Position numbers and translations under genes: made by a program. The notes under the pieces are model-generated. The model made no database searches. It worked only from the letters and a program-made list of their open reading frames with translations, and was not told the DNA's origin. A stretch of 64,000 nt of DNA. Source: Lachnospiraceae bacterium. GTDB lineage: Bacteria; Bacillota; Clostridia; Lachnospirales; Lachnospiraceae. The stretch spans positions 1 through 64,000 of the forward strand of contig JAILOK010000074.1 in assembly GCA_024690825.1 (NCBI GenBank), written 5' to 3'. Position 1 is the stretch's first letter; the number at the start of each line of letters is the position of its first letter. Positions 41,925 to 50,890 of the stretch are shown in pieces.

Positions 41925-42844
41925 TGAAGCGCTTTTTTATCATAACTGCATATATCATGATGCTTCTGCCCGTTCTGTCCGGATGCGCGGACAATACGGC
42001 CTCTGACAGCGGCCGGAAGGTACGGGTTTATTATCCCGAGGAGAACTACTCGAAGCTTTTGTCCATGGAAAGGACGATGCTTTCCGAAAAGAAAGAGGAC
42101 CGTGTGGATGAGCTGATAAAGGCGCTGTACTATGAGCCGGTGATAAACCATATGATACCGGTCCTTAATGAAGGCGTTAAGATAAAGAGCAGGACTGTAT
42201 CCGGTGACCTTCTCTGCGTGGATATGTCCGCCTCCTACAACGGACTGACAAAGACCGAGGAGGTGCTGACGCGGGCTGCCATTGTCGAGACGCTGACACA
42301 GGTGGATGGGATAAACTATGTCGAATTGTCCGTAAACGGAGAAGAACTGAAGGATGATCACGGCATCCCCTACGGACCGATGAGGGGGGATTCCTTCATA
42401 AACGACACGGCGACCGAGATCAATACCTATGACAGGAGAAGAGTCACGCTGTATTTTGCCGATATGGAGGGCTATCACCTGATAAAGACCACGAGGAGCG
42501 TCGTATATACCGCAAACATGTCCACGGAAAAGCTGATAGTGCAGAAGCTCATAGAAGGGCCGCAGGAGAGCGATGAGGCATATCCGACGATCCCGAAGGA
42601 TACGGCGCTTCTTTCGGTGACAGTGAAGAATGAGATATGTTATGTAAACTTCAATGCCGCGATCCGCGAAAAGCCGTACAAGGTTGCGGAAAATGCTGTC
42701 ATTTATTCCATAGTTGATTCGCTGACTGAGCTTCCAAATATCGATAAGGTCCAGATCCTCATCGAGGGTGTTTCGGACGGGATGCTCTATGACAGCATGA
42801 GCCTTGACAGGCTCTATGAAAGGGATATGGATATCGTAAGGTAA
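41921..42844 (+). CDS. GerMN-domain lipoprotein
   Basis: A 307-residue lipoprotein (lipobox LSGC, Cys22) with two GerMN domains (about 35-140 and 165-300), each with a VYYPEE or LYFADMEGYHL opening and a VNFNAA or VDMSAS strand. GerMN domains occur in spore-germination GerM and in lipoproteins next to two-component systems such as LpqB-type partners. It overlaps the kinase gene (ATGATG against TGA) and the comEC gene, so it may modulate the sensor kinase. This is inferred from gene order. Confidence 0.82.
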   Translation: MMKRFFIITAYIMMLLPVLSGCADNTASDSGRKVRVYYPEENYSKLLSMERTMLSEKKEDRVDELIKALYYEPVINHMIPVLNEGVKIKSRTVSGDLLCVDMSASYNGLTKTEEVLTRAAIVETLTQVDGINYVELSVNGEELKDDHGIPYGPMRGDSFINDTATEINTYDRRRVTLYFADMEGYHLIKTTRSVVYTANMSTEKLIVQKLIEGPQESDEAYPTIPKDTALLSVTVKNEICYVNFNAAIREKPYKVAENAVIYSIVDSLTELPNIDKVQILIEGVSDGMLYDSMSLDRLYERDMDIVR

Positions 42845-45072
42845 TGAAAAAAGTTAAAAACGGGCTGCCCGTAAAACGGCCGGCGTGTTTAGTGGCGGTG
42901 TGTCTTCTGGCGGCGCTGATCTTATTATTGACAATAAGACCGCCTGATGTTTATAATGACGACACGCTTTCGGGGAAGACCTTAAAGGCGCAGGGGAGCC
43001 TCTCCGACAAATATTTCAAGAACGGTTCGTTCTGTCTTGTTCTTTCAGATGCCCGCATTCTGCGGGATGATGTTTTCAGCAGTCAGCAGTTTAATATGAT
43101 CGTAAAGCTTTCCGGTGAGGATATTTGCTATCCTGATCTGCCGCATATGGGATCACAGGTTCTCGTAAAGGGAAAGATGTATATATTTGATACGGCAAGG
43201 AATCCCGGACAGTTTGATCTTGCGCTTTATGAAAAATGCAAGGGCATCGACTTTGAGCTGACTTCCGCAAAGATCATCGCATCGGGCAGAAAGGAAGACA
43301 GGTTAAGAGAAACGCTGAACCGTATAAAATACAGGATATCTTCGGTGTATGACGAATTGTTTGGGGACGAGTATGCCGGTATAATAAAGGCGATGACGCT
43401 TGGCGACAAAAATGCTCTTGATCCGCGCATAAAGGGCCTTTATACCAGGGCCGGAATAGCGCATGTGCTGTGTATCTCGGGTCTTCACATCTCACTTTTG
43501 GGATGCTTTATCTACAGGGGACTTAAAAGGTGTTCTCTGCCGAGGGCACCGTCAGCTTCCGTAAGCCTGGTCATCCTGATACTGTACGGGCTGATGACGG
43601 GAATGGGGATCAGCGCGAAACGGGCGCTCATCATGTTTCTGCTTTTGCTTTTATCGGACTGTATCGGGAGGAGCTATGATCTTTTGAGCGCTCTTTGTGT
43701 TTCGGGCTGTATCATTCTTATTTCGGAACCTTACAGCATCTGCGATACTTCTTTCATAATGTCCTTTGGGGCCGTTACCGGGATCGGCATAGTCAAACCC
43801 GCCCTGGACAGTCTTTTTCCCTCAAAAAACAGGTTTGTCGATTCCCTGAAGCTTTGCGTTGCGATAAATATCTTCTCTTTTCCGGTCACATTGTATTTTT
43901 ATTTTCAGATCCCGCTGTACTCCGTATTCCTGAATCTTCTCATCATTCCGTTGATGGGCCTGCTGCTTGTCCTGGCGCTTATTTCCGGAGCTTTTGGTCT
44001 TATTTATCTGCCTGCCGGGGTTTTGCCGGCAAAAGTTGCTGCACTGATCTTAAAAATCTATGAAGGAGTGTGTGTCTTAAATGACAGACTGCCGTATTCC
44101 GTACTCATCAAGGGACGCCCCAATATAGTTTACATAATTGTTTATTATCTTATTCTCATCATTTCTTCACTGCTTATCACGGAATATGTAAGACCCGGTG
44201 ATAATGCGCTGAAAACTGCCGAAAGACTGTTGGTCTGTCTGGGGATCTCAGCTGTCTGCATTTTTATTCCTGTTAACATAAATCAAAATCTGCGCATCAC
44301 AATGCTCGACATAGGACAGGGCGACTGCACTGTACTGGAAACGAAGAAAAACAGAGTGATAATGATCGACTGCGGGAGCAGTGACGAATCCGGGATCGCG
44401 GAATATAAGGTCATCCCGTTTCTTAAGAGCAGAGGGAGATCCCATATTGATGCCGCTGTAGTGACCCATGCGGACAATGATCATATAAGCGGGTTTCTGG
44501 AACTGTTTTCGCTTTCCGAAAGTGAAAGCCTGCCCGTGAAAATCCTCTATATGCCTGATACAGCGTTAAAGGATGAAGCGTGGAAGAAACTTGAAGCTCT
44601 TGCCGAAAGCAGGGGAGTCAGGGTTGTTTTGATAAAGACGGGTGACAGATTTGCCGCGGACGGTGTCACATTTACCTGTATTCATCCCGACAGCGGGTAT
44701 GAGTGCCTCGACAGGAATGAATATTCCACGGTGTTATCGGTCGGATATGATAGGTTCAGCGCGCTTTTTACCGGCGATGTTGAAGGAAGAGGAGAAGAGA
44801 TAGTGACCGGAAGGATAGAGCATGGCTATACGCTTTTAAAATGTGCGCATCACGGCTCGGACAATTCGACATGCGAAGATTTTCTTTCCCGGGTCCGGCC
44901 GGAACTTACCTTCATATCTGCGGGGCGGGACAATTCGTACGGACATCCCGGAAAGGAACTTTTAGGGCGTCTTGAGAAAGCGGGGACGGGAGTTTTTATT
45001 ACAAAAAAAAGCGGCGCGCTGATGCTTGAAACTGACGGAAAAAGTGTTGATGTTAAGGAATTTCTTAAGTGA
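42844..45072 (+). CDS. comEC: ComEC/Rec2 DNA-uptake channel protein
   Basis: A 742-residue membrane protein. After N-terminal helices and a soluble part, the competence domain (about 170-450) has LCISGLHISLLG and about eight helices; the C-terminal region is a metallo-beta-lactamase fold with LDIGQGD, THADNDH (His542 onward) and HHGSDNS, the presumed nuclease that degrades one strand as DNA enters. The start is one base into the preceding stop (TAATG). With comEA upstream it supplies two core parts of transformation; pilus genes are not in the window. Confidence 0.9.
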   Translation: MKKVKNGLPVKRPACLVAVCLLAALILLLTIRPPDVYNDDTLSGKTLKAQGSLSDKYFKNGSFCLVLSDARILRDDVFSSQQFNMIVKLSGEDICYPDLPHMGSQVLVKGKMYIFDTARNPGQFDLALYEKCKGIDFELTSAKIIASGRKEDRLRETLNRIKYRISSVYDELFGDEYAGIIKAMTLGDKNALDPRIKGLYTRAGIAHVLCISGLHISLLGCFIYRGLKRCSLPRAPSASVSLVILILYGLMTGMGISAKRALIMFLLLLLSDCIGRSYDLLSALCVSGCIILISEPYSICDTSFIMSFGAVTGIGIVKPALDSLFPSKNRFVDSLKLCVAINIFSFPVTLYFYFQIPLYSVFLNLLIIPLMGLLLVLALISGAFGLIYLPAGVLPAKVAALILKIYEGVCVLNDRLPYSVLIKGRPNIVYIIVYYLILIISSLLITEYVRPGDNALKTAERLLVCLGISAVCIFIPVNINQNLRITMLDIGQGDCTVLETKKNRVIMIDCGSSDESGIAEYKVIPFLKSRGRSHIDAAVVTHADNDHISGFLELFSLSESESLPVKILYMPDTALKDEAWKKLEALAESRGVRVVLIKTGDRFAADGVTFTCIHPDSGYECLDRNEYSTVLSVGYDRFSALFTGDVEGRGEEIVTGRIEHGYTLLKCAHHGSDNSTCEDFLSRVRPELTFISAGRDNSYGHPGKELLGRLEKAGTGVFITKKSGALMLETDGKSVDVKEFLK

Positions 45073-45101
45073 CTTGATTTTTGTTTAAGGAGGTAACTGA
45101 T

Positions 45102-47690
45102 TTGAAAAAAAGATATTTTTACGGTTTATTTGCAAGACTTTCGGTTGTTTTTATCATACTGTCATCGTTCCCGGCGTACGCCGGCGGCATTCCGGTCAGC
45201 GGGGATGTTCCGGCAATATCGGAAAACAAAGCGCCCCTGTCAGGGGAACAGATACCGGGGAAAAAAGAGGGCGCAGAGAATGCGCCGGTTTCAGAGGATG
45301 TGGCAGGATTTTCGGAAATCGAAGATTCTTCGGAAGAGGCCGCCGGCGCGGACGATATCCCAAGGATAAAAAAACTTGAGATATACATATATGAGGATAA
45401 AAATAATCCCGATACGGCCACCAACGCGTACCAGAACGCAAATGCGGATTATTACGGAAGCACGCCGGCGGAGGATGCCGAGCTTGAATACAGCCGGAAG
45501 AAATTCATTTATTTTTCCGGGGCGGCGGAAAAAGCTCCGAAGATCAGGTTTGTGGTCACGCCGAACAGAAATGATGTCGAGTATGAATTTGAAAGGCTTA
45601 ACCGCGATTTTGGCACCTTTGAGTATACTACCGGAAGGATAGCGGAAAATTACTATGTCTGTGAGCATATCGGTGATTACAGGATTCATATCTACGCGCG
45701 TGACGGATCTTCCGAGAGGATCTACTATACGCATGCCGTGGGACTTGACAGGACGGAACCGAGGATCAACAGTCTGGAGTTTGAATATGTCGGAGACCCC
45801 AAGCCTGACAAAAACGGTTCCATGAGGTACGGCGGAGGGAAGGTCATTGTCAAAGGAGCGGAGGACTATGAATCGGGTCTGAATGAAAAGGCCTATATGT
45901 TCGGTTACCCTAAGGGTGAATGGGTGGAGAGCAATGAGCTTGACGCCAGAACAGGCAGTTACATGATAGGTGTCAGGGATAAGGTCGGAAATGTGAGGAC
46001 GGATTATATAAGGGTCTATTATGTTGATTCTGATCCTCCGGTCACAAGTATTTCCGAAACCGACAGTCTGTCGGTAAACGGTTATAAAAGACTGGTGGAT
46101 ATGAAGGTGAGCGCCGAAGATGACACGAATATACCGGAGGCATTTCTTTCCCTTGACGGCAGCAGCTGGACACGGGGCGATACGGTTGAGATATCGGAAA
46201 ACGGGATCTATGAGGTTTACACGAGGGATGTGTTCGATCATGTTTCAAAAAACAGCATAGAGGTTAAAAATATTGACAGGGAGCCGCCGGAATACAGCTG
46301 GAATATCGAGCACATCAGAAGAGGCGGGGGTTTTTCGGCAGAGGAGGTCCTGCATCTTATCGGTCTTGACAGAAAAGCAGGGCTTGGAAGTGATGCGTAT
46401 TCGTACGACGGGTGTAATACCTGGGTCAGTGAAAACAGTATCACGGTCAGCGAAAACGGGACTTATCCGGTATGCGTAAGGGATGCTCTCGGCAATGAGG
46501 CCGCAGTGACGACGGTCACGATAAATGATATAGATGATAAAAGGCCGGTGATCTCCAATGTTTTTGAAACGAGAGAAAACACATCGGGTATTTATGCCGG
46601 TTCTTCCGTTATAACGGTTGAGGCTTTAGATGAGGGATCGGGGCTTCCGGATGAATATGTCTTTTTTGAGGACAGACCGGGCTGGAGCCGGGACAATACC
46701 CTTGCGGTGAGCCGTAACGGGGTTTATTCCTTCAGGGTGCGCGACAGGGTGGGCAATATCGAAAGTTCATCGTTCAGAGTTGAAAATATCGATGCGTCAT
46801 CACCGGAGTGTACGATAAAGGGCAATCCCGAAAGCCTTACCATGTCAAAGGTCACGCTGCAGCTTGAAGTGAAGGATGAGATCTCGGGACTTAAGAGTGT
46901 CTATATGGCTGACAGGGCAGCGGGAGTAAGGAAAAGCCTGGCAGAATATCCGTGTGATGCAGACGGGGCGGGAGAGCACAAAGATACTATAGATGTTGAG
47001 ATCACATCAAACGGTGAATATGATTTTTATATTACCGATATGTGCGGCAATAAAACCGAAGAAAGCGTTACGGTGACGAAGATAATAAAAACGAAGACTC
47101 CCGAAAAACCCGAAAGGCCTTCCGATGATGATGACGATGATGATAAAGGAGGCGGCGGAGGCGGCAGTACACCCGTGAAAGAAAGGGACACGAAGGGATC
47201 GGGTGACGAAACCGTGATCATAGGCACGGGCTCGGACGGCAAAAAGAATAATAAGGGCGGAAGCGAAACCGGTATAGTTGTCAAAAGCGGATCCGTTTCG
47301 GAGGAAAAAGCATCCAGGTCAGGCGCTGTCGTGATCTCCGAAAACAGATATTCAAGGCAGAACGACACCGATGCCGGCATGTTTGAAGAAAAGGACGGGA
47401 CTTCGCAGAATGAACTGACGGATGCTTATTCAAAAGATGATTTTTCAACGGATATATTTGAGATCGAGGATGAGGAGCATTATGCTCAGAATATGCCGCA
47501 GGAGCTTGAGATGCTGCCTGATCCGGACAATATTAAGACAGGAGAAGAAAAGCGCTCGGGCGCCGGCACCATAGCTTTGACTGTCGTTTTAATGGTCGTC
47601 GGGCTTTCGTCACTGACATTGTTTTTGCTTACCAAAAAGGGACTGATAAGCCTGCCGGATCTTACGGGCAAAAAAAATCCCGAAGAATAA
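45102..47690 (+). CDS. Surface protein with six Ig-like repeats
   Basis: An 862-residue exported protein: signal peptide ending near AYA, an acidic disordered stretch, about six repeats of an Ig/Big-like module whose signature is NGxYxxxVRDxxGN then NID..P, an Asp- and Gly-rich linker (runs of D then G near residue 675), and a single C-terminal membrane helix with a short basic tail. I infer a wall-spanning adhesin or scaffold. The start is TTG 45102, seven bases after AAGGAGGT, rather than the upstream TTG 45081. It follows comEC by about 30 bases. Confidence 0.72.
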   Translation: MKKRYFYGLFARLSVVFIILSSFPAYAGGIPVSGDVPAISENKAPLSGEQIPGKKEGAENAPVSEDVAGFSEIEDSSEEAAGADDIPRIKKLEIYIYEDKNNPDTATNAYQNANADYYGSTPAEDAELEYSRKKFIYFSGAAEKAPKIRFVVTPNRNDVEYEFERLNRDFGTFEYTTGRIAENYYVCEHIGDYRIHIYARDGSSERIYYTHAVGLDRTEPRINSLEFEYVGDPKPDKNGSMRYGGGKVIVKGAEDYESGLNEKAYMFGYPKGEWVESNELDARTGSYMIGVRDKVGNVRTDYIRVYYVDSDPPVTSISETDSLSVNGYKRLVDMKVSAEDDTNIPEAFLSLDGSSWTRGDTVEISENGIYEVYTRDVFDHVSKNSIEVKNIDREPPEYSWNIEHIRRGGGFSAEEVLHLIGLDRKAGLGSDAYSYDGCNTWVSENSITVSENGTYPVCVRDALGNEAAVTTVTINDIDDKRPVISNVFETRENTSGIYAGSSVITVEALDEGSGLPDEYVFFEDRPGWSRDNTLAVSRNGVYSFRVRDRVGNIESSSFRVENIDASSPECTIKGNPESLTMSKVTLQLEVKDEISGLKSVYMADRAAGVRKSLAEYPCDADGAGEHKDTIDVEITSNGEYDFYITDMCGNKTEESVTVTKIIKTKTPEKPERPSDDDDDDDKGGGGGGSTPVKERDTKGSGDETVIIGTGSDGKKNNKGGSETGIVVKSGSVSEEKASRSGAVVISENRYSRQNDTDAGMFEEKDGTSQNELTDAYSKDDFSTDIFEIEDEEHYAQNMPQELEMLPDPDNIKTGEEKRSGAGTIALTVVLMVVGLSSLTLFLLTKKGLISLPDLTGKKNPEE

Positions 47691-47700
47691 TGCATTTTTA

Positions 47701-47730
47701 TTGGCCAAATCCGCTCCGGTTTCGTATACT
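47701..47730 (+). promoter_or_regulatory. Promoter of the double-glycine-leader peptide gene
   Basis: TTGGCC (47701-47706), an 18-base spacer and TATACT (47725-47730), giving a leader of about 68 bases before ATG 47805. Confidence 0.45.
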
Positions 47731-47804
47731 AATATAAGAGAAGGCAGAGACATCAATTTGAGGACAGTATTTTTGGTTGTCTTCAGCATGAAAGGAATGA
47801 AGAT

Positions 47805-48089
47805 ATGTCAAAGGAAATAAGAAAACTGAGCATGGAAGAACTGGATATGGTGAGCGGAGGCATGGAGATAAGCGAGGATGGCCAGGCAGGAGGAAGGTGT
47901 CCGGACTGCGGTGCGCTTCTTGTGAAGGTCGATGGTGTCTGGCAGTGTCCCGGCTGCACCCCGAAATCGCTGAATTCTAATGCAAACAAAACGCAGGTTT
48001 CAAATAAGAACAGCTATAAGAGCGGAGGAAGAAGCAACAGGAACAATCCGCTTGGGATTTTTTCCACAGGCGGCCGTTATAACGCCTGA
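47805..48089 (+). CDS. Double-glycine-leader peptide with zinc ribbon
   Basis: A 94-residue secreted-peptide candidate. The first 19 residues fit a bacteriocin-type double-glycine leader (LSMEELDMVSGG, cut expected after Gly19), with a second GG at 29-30. The mature part holds CPDC (32-35) and CPGC (48-51), a zinc-ribbon knuckle, followed by an Asn/Ser/Lys/Gly-rich tail. Leaders of this class are removed by ABC transporters with a C39 peptidase domain; none is in the window. AAAGGA precedes ATG. It has its own promoter and a hairpin after it. Function unknown: a bacteriocin, a signal or a secreted zinc-binding peptide. Confidence 0.65.
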   Translation: MSKEIRKLSMEELDMVSGGMEISEDGQAGGRCPDCGALLVKVDGVWQCPGCTPKSLNSNANKTQVSNKNSYKSGGRSNRNNPLGIFSTGGRYNA

Positions 48090-48130
48090 AGCCGGCCGGC
48101 TTGCAATAAGAACAAAATGATATTTAGATA

Positions 48131-48160
48131 AACAGCAGACCTTTTTACGGGTCTGCTGTT
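48131..48160. terminator. Hairpin after the peptide gene
   Basis: An 11-bp perfect stem AACAGCAGACC (48131-48141) with GGTCTGCTGTT (48150-48160), loop TTTTTACG. No T-run follows, so termination may be partial; mscS begins 20 bases later. Confidence 0.45.
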
Positions 48161-48179
48161 ATTGAGGAAAGGCTTAAAA

Positions 48180-49064
48180 ATGGAAGAAATATTTGTTAAC
48201 TGCGTGAAATTTCTGACCGAACTGGGAATGGGAAAAGTACAGGCAGGAGTTCTGACCGTATTTGTAATGATCGTTTTCATTGTACTGGCTTTCTTTTTGT
48301 ATCTTCTGTTTTACAAACTGATAAAGAAGATAGTCCACCGGTTCTTCCGCGTTCTTGAAAAGAAAGAGGGACACAGGATCCATGTGGAGTTTCTGGAGAG
48401 GATGACTTCCTTTGCGGTGGGGATGATATTCGTCGTATCCTTCCTGGGATGGAAGAATATCGGCGGATCACTCCTTGGGAGCGCCGCTGTACTGACCGGT
48501 GTCATCGGCTTTGCAGCCCAGGACGTGATAAAGGATGTTCTGTCCGGACTTCTCATCAGTATCTACAAACCATTTGACTTGGGTGACAGGATCGAGCTTG
48601 AGGATGGAACCGTGGGCGTAGTGGAGAGCATCACCATGCGTCATGTGGTCATCGTAAGGCTGGATACTCTGAGGATGTTCATCCCCAACAGCAAGATAAA
48701 CGCGGCTTCGATACTCAACTACAGCTTTGGTTATGTAACAAGATCCTGTATTTTCAGGTTTCCTGTGGGATATGAAAGTGATGTGGAAAAAACGAGAAAT
48801 GTCATATCCGATGCCATCAAGGACAGTCCTTATACCATTCCGGGGAAAAAGCAGAAGGACGGGTCCATGGATTACGGCACGGTATACTTTATAGAACTGG
48901 CCGATTCGGCCTTTATCATGGCGGTCACCGTGTACTACGAGCCGGAAACATCAAGCGAGAAACTCAAGGACGACATCAATACCCGCGTGGTCAAAGCGCT
49001 TGTCGAAAACGGCATAGATATACCTTATAATCACACTTCGGTGATACTGAAAAACGGGGATTAA
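48180..49064 (+). CDS. mscS: Small-conductance mechanosensitive channel
   Basis: A 294-residue MscS-family protein: three N-terminal helices (the third, GGSLLGSAAVLTGVIGFAAQ, is the pore-lining Gly/Ala-rich helix), then the beta domain (FDLGDRIELEDGTVGVVESI, RLDTLRMFIPNSKI) and an alpha/beta C-terminal domain. It opens under membrane tension to release solutes in osmotic down-shock. GAGGAAAGG is upstream of ATG 48180. It overlaps by four bases the end of the convergent DUF2752 gene. Confidence 0.92.
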   Translation: MEEIFVNCVKFLTELGMGKVQAGVLTVFVMIVFIVLAFFLYLLFYKLIKKIVHRFFRVLEKKEGHRIHVEFLERMTSFAVGMIFVVSFLGWKNIGGSLLGSAAVLTGVIGFAAQDVIKDVLSGLLISIYKPFDLGDRIELEDGTVGVVESITMRHVVIVRLDTLRMFIPNSKINAASILNYSFGYVTRSCIFRFPVGYESDVEKTRNVISDAIKDSPYTIPGKKQKDGSMDYGTVYFIELADSAFIMAVTVYYEPETSSEKLKDDINTRVVKALVENGIDIPYNHTSVILKNGD

Positions 49065-49504
49065 AGCATTCTTAAGAAAGCAAGGAACCTGCCGGCGGCG
49101 GATTCATCGAAATGGACCGCTACCACGGGGGATCCGTATATGTGACGCAGGATGAAGCATCCGCAAAGGAGGATCGCAAGCACGATGCAGTAAGCGTTAA
49201 AGATCCGCTTTCCGGGACGGATGATATGAAGGGCATATAAAAGATACAGTATCAGCGACAGCAGTATCACGGGCCATAGCGGATGATAATAAAAGGCGGC
49301 GCGGATATCTCCCGAAAGCAGTGATCTTAAGGCTCGGGATATTCCGCAGAAGGGGCAGGGGATGCCAAACAGATATTCAGCAGGGCATCTGTAGAGCTTA
49401 AACTTAAAAGCCGCAAGCAATATCCCAAAGATCAGCATAAAAATAAAGACAGCCTGCAAAAATGCAGGCTGCTTTTTATCCCGTTCGTTTTTATTACTTT
49501 GCAT
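49061..49504 (-). CDS. DUF2752 membrane protein
   Basis: A 147-residue protein with three hydrophobic segments and the DUF2752 signature [17 protein letters not shown] followed by AAFYYHPL. Function is not known. It follows and overlaps a TM2-domain gene on the same strand, a pairing that suggests a shared membrane role. The two-Cys CPFC motif could bind metal or form a disulphide. Confidence 0.8.
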   Translation of the reverse strand: MQSNKNERDKKQPAFLQAVFIFMLIFGILLAAFKFKLYRCPAEYLFGIPCPFCGISRALRSLLSGDIRAAFYYHPLWPVILLSLILYLLYALHIIRPGKRIFNAYCIVLAILLCGCFILRHIYGSPVVAVHFDESAAGRFLAFLRML

Positions 49505-49736
49505 ACTTGCCGTCTATGAAGACGATCTCTGTATCCTGGCCGAATGCGTCTGAACCGTAAGCCTTTGTAAGAGAAATGATCCAGTCAATAAGTGACCATA
49601 CTCCGCAGCCGCCTACAGTGATGAGCTTTAAGATTCCGAGTCCGATCTGGCCTCTGACGAATCTGTCAACTCCGAATTCACCTAAAAAGAAGCAAAACAG
49701 CCATACAAACAGATTTTTGTCAACTCTTTTTTCCAT
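49494..49736 (-). CDS. TM2-domain membrane protein
   Basis: An 80-residue protein with two membrane helices and the TM2 pattern: [21 protein letters not shown] then [14 protein letters not shown]2 proteins are small and poorly understood; some take part in surface or stress responses. GGAGG lies just before ATG 49736. Its last codons overlap the DUF2752 gene. Confidence 0.85.
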   Translation of the reverse strand: MEKRVDKNLFVWLFCFFLGEFGVDRFVRGQIGLGILKLITVGGCGVWSLIDWIISLTKAYGSDAFGQDTEIVFIDGKYAK

Positions 49737-49805
49737 ACTCCCTCCTAATTGAGAATAAAATATTTTAACTACCGAATAGCATTATATATAGATTTATCTG
49801 TAAGG

Positions 49806-49834
49806 TCAACAAAAATATTTTCCTGTGTTATAAT
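49806..49834 (+). promoter_or_regulatory. Promoter of the OGG gene, leaderless
   Basis: TCAACA (49806-49811), a 17-base spacer and a perfect TATAAT (49829-49834). The expected transcription start is at or next to the A of ATG 49842, and no ribosome site is visible, so translation probably begins at the very 5' end of the message. Confidence 0.55.
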
Positions 49835-49841
49835 CGTTATC

Positions 49842-50636
49842 ATGATAAAAGAGATACGGAATTTTGACCTGAAAATGATAGCGGATTCCGGGCAGTGCTT
49901 CAGAATGAAAATGACGGACAAAGACCATGCAGTGGTCATAGCAAAGGACAGGGTGCTCGAGATCAGGACCGTAAAACCCGGCGTTTTTGAATTTGACTGC
50001 TCGGAAACGGAATTTAACGATATATGGAATTCATATTTCGACCTTGATACCGATTATGATGCCTTTATAGCTGCTGTTCCGAAAGAGGACGGTTTTCTTA
50101 AAAAAGCCGCAGAGTACGGCAGCGGGATCAGGATACTGCGTCAGGATCCTTTTGAGACGCTCATTTCCTTTATTATCTCACAGAGAAAGAGCATACCCGC
50201 GATCAGCACTTCGATAGGGAAGCTTTGCAGGATGTGCGGCAATGAGATAAGGGAGGGCTTTTATTCTTTTCCCGAGCCGAAGGCTCTGTCGCAGCTTTCG
50301 GATATCGATCTGGCGCAATGTTCATTGGGCTACAGGGCAGAGTATGTAAGAGAGGCCGCAAAGAGCGTCTACAGAGGTGATACGGATCCTGACATGCTCC
50401 AAACGCTGTCCGATGAGGATCTTTTTGAGGCCCTCACATCCTTAAAGGGTGTCGGAAAAAAGGTGGCAAACTGTGTTATGCTCTTTGGCTTTCACAGGAT
50501 AGGCGCGTTTCCGGTTGATGTGTGGATGCAGAAAGTGATAGATGAGCATTACGACGGTCATTTCCCGGTTGAGAGATATGAGGGATACGCGGGAGTGATG
50601 CAGCAGTATCTGTTTTACTGCATACGAAATGAGTGA
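49842..50636 (+). CDS. ogg: 8-oxoguanine DNA glycosylase (OGG1 type)
   Basis: A 264-residue HhH-GPD glycosylase that removes 8-oxoguanine. An OGG_N-like N-terminal domain is followed by SFIISQRKSIPAI and the helix-hairpin-helix LKGVGKKVANC with the catalytic Lys at 206/207, then PVDVWMQ with Asp226. The length matches clostridial OGG enzymes. I use ATG 49842; a longer frame upstream would add a hydrophobic, unlikely extension. No Shine-Dalgarno is present, in line with the promoter placed directly before the start. Confidence 0.82.
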   Translation: MIKEIRNFDLKMIADSGQCFRMKMTDKDHAVVIAKDRVLEIRTVKPGVFEFDCSETEFNDIWNSYFDLDTDYDAFIAAVPKEDGFLKKAAEYGSGIRILRQDPFETLISFIISQRKSIPAISTSIGKLCRMCGNEIREGFYSFPEPKALSQLSDIDLAQCSLGYRAEYVREAAKSVYRGDTDPDMLQTLSDEDLFEALTSLKGVGKKVANCVMLFGFHRIGAFPVDVWMQKVIDEHYDGHFPVERYEGYAGVMQQYLFYCIRNE

Positions 50637-50642
50637 TTTCGC

Positions 50643-50864
50643 CGGGATACATGCTTTCGTTTTTCTACGCCTTTTTTTTCGTCGTATATGATACTTGAAA
50701 GTGCAAATAATACAGGAATGCAGGTACAGGGATGTACCTGTAAGGTCATAACTGAGCATGGATGCGAATTATGACCGGTTCCGTAAAGAGTCAATAAACA
50801 AAATGAACTTTCTTAGTATCATAGACGAAAAAAAACGGCAGGAAAAACGAAAACATGTGTCCCG
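50643..50864. repeat. 222-bp element with about 58-bp terminal inverted repeats
   Basis: The ends CGGGATACATG and CATGTGTCCCG open inverted arms of about 58-60 bases that include CGTTTTTC, a T8 run and ATGATACT next to AAAGT. The core has the hairpin CAGGTACA...TGTACCTG, GAGCATGGATGCGAAT and GACCGGTTCCGT, shared with the element at 3301-3502; GGTCATA and TATGACC flank the inner hairpin and pair. It lies between the OGG and pgeF genes. Confidence 0.65.
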
Positions 50865-50890
50865 ATATATATTGTTCTTTGGAGGAATGC

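Noticed and set aside
41073-42478. Two minus-strand frames of about 235-239 codons across the kinase and GerMN genes
   Set aside because: Antisense shadows of overlapping genes with clear domain motifs.
45291-46241. 316-codon minus-strand frame inside the Ig-repeat gene
   Set aside because: Antisense to repeats with strong plus-strand coding bias; no ribosome site.
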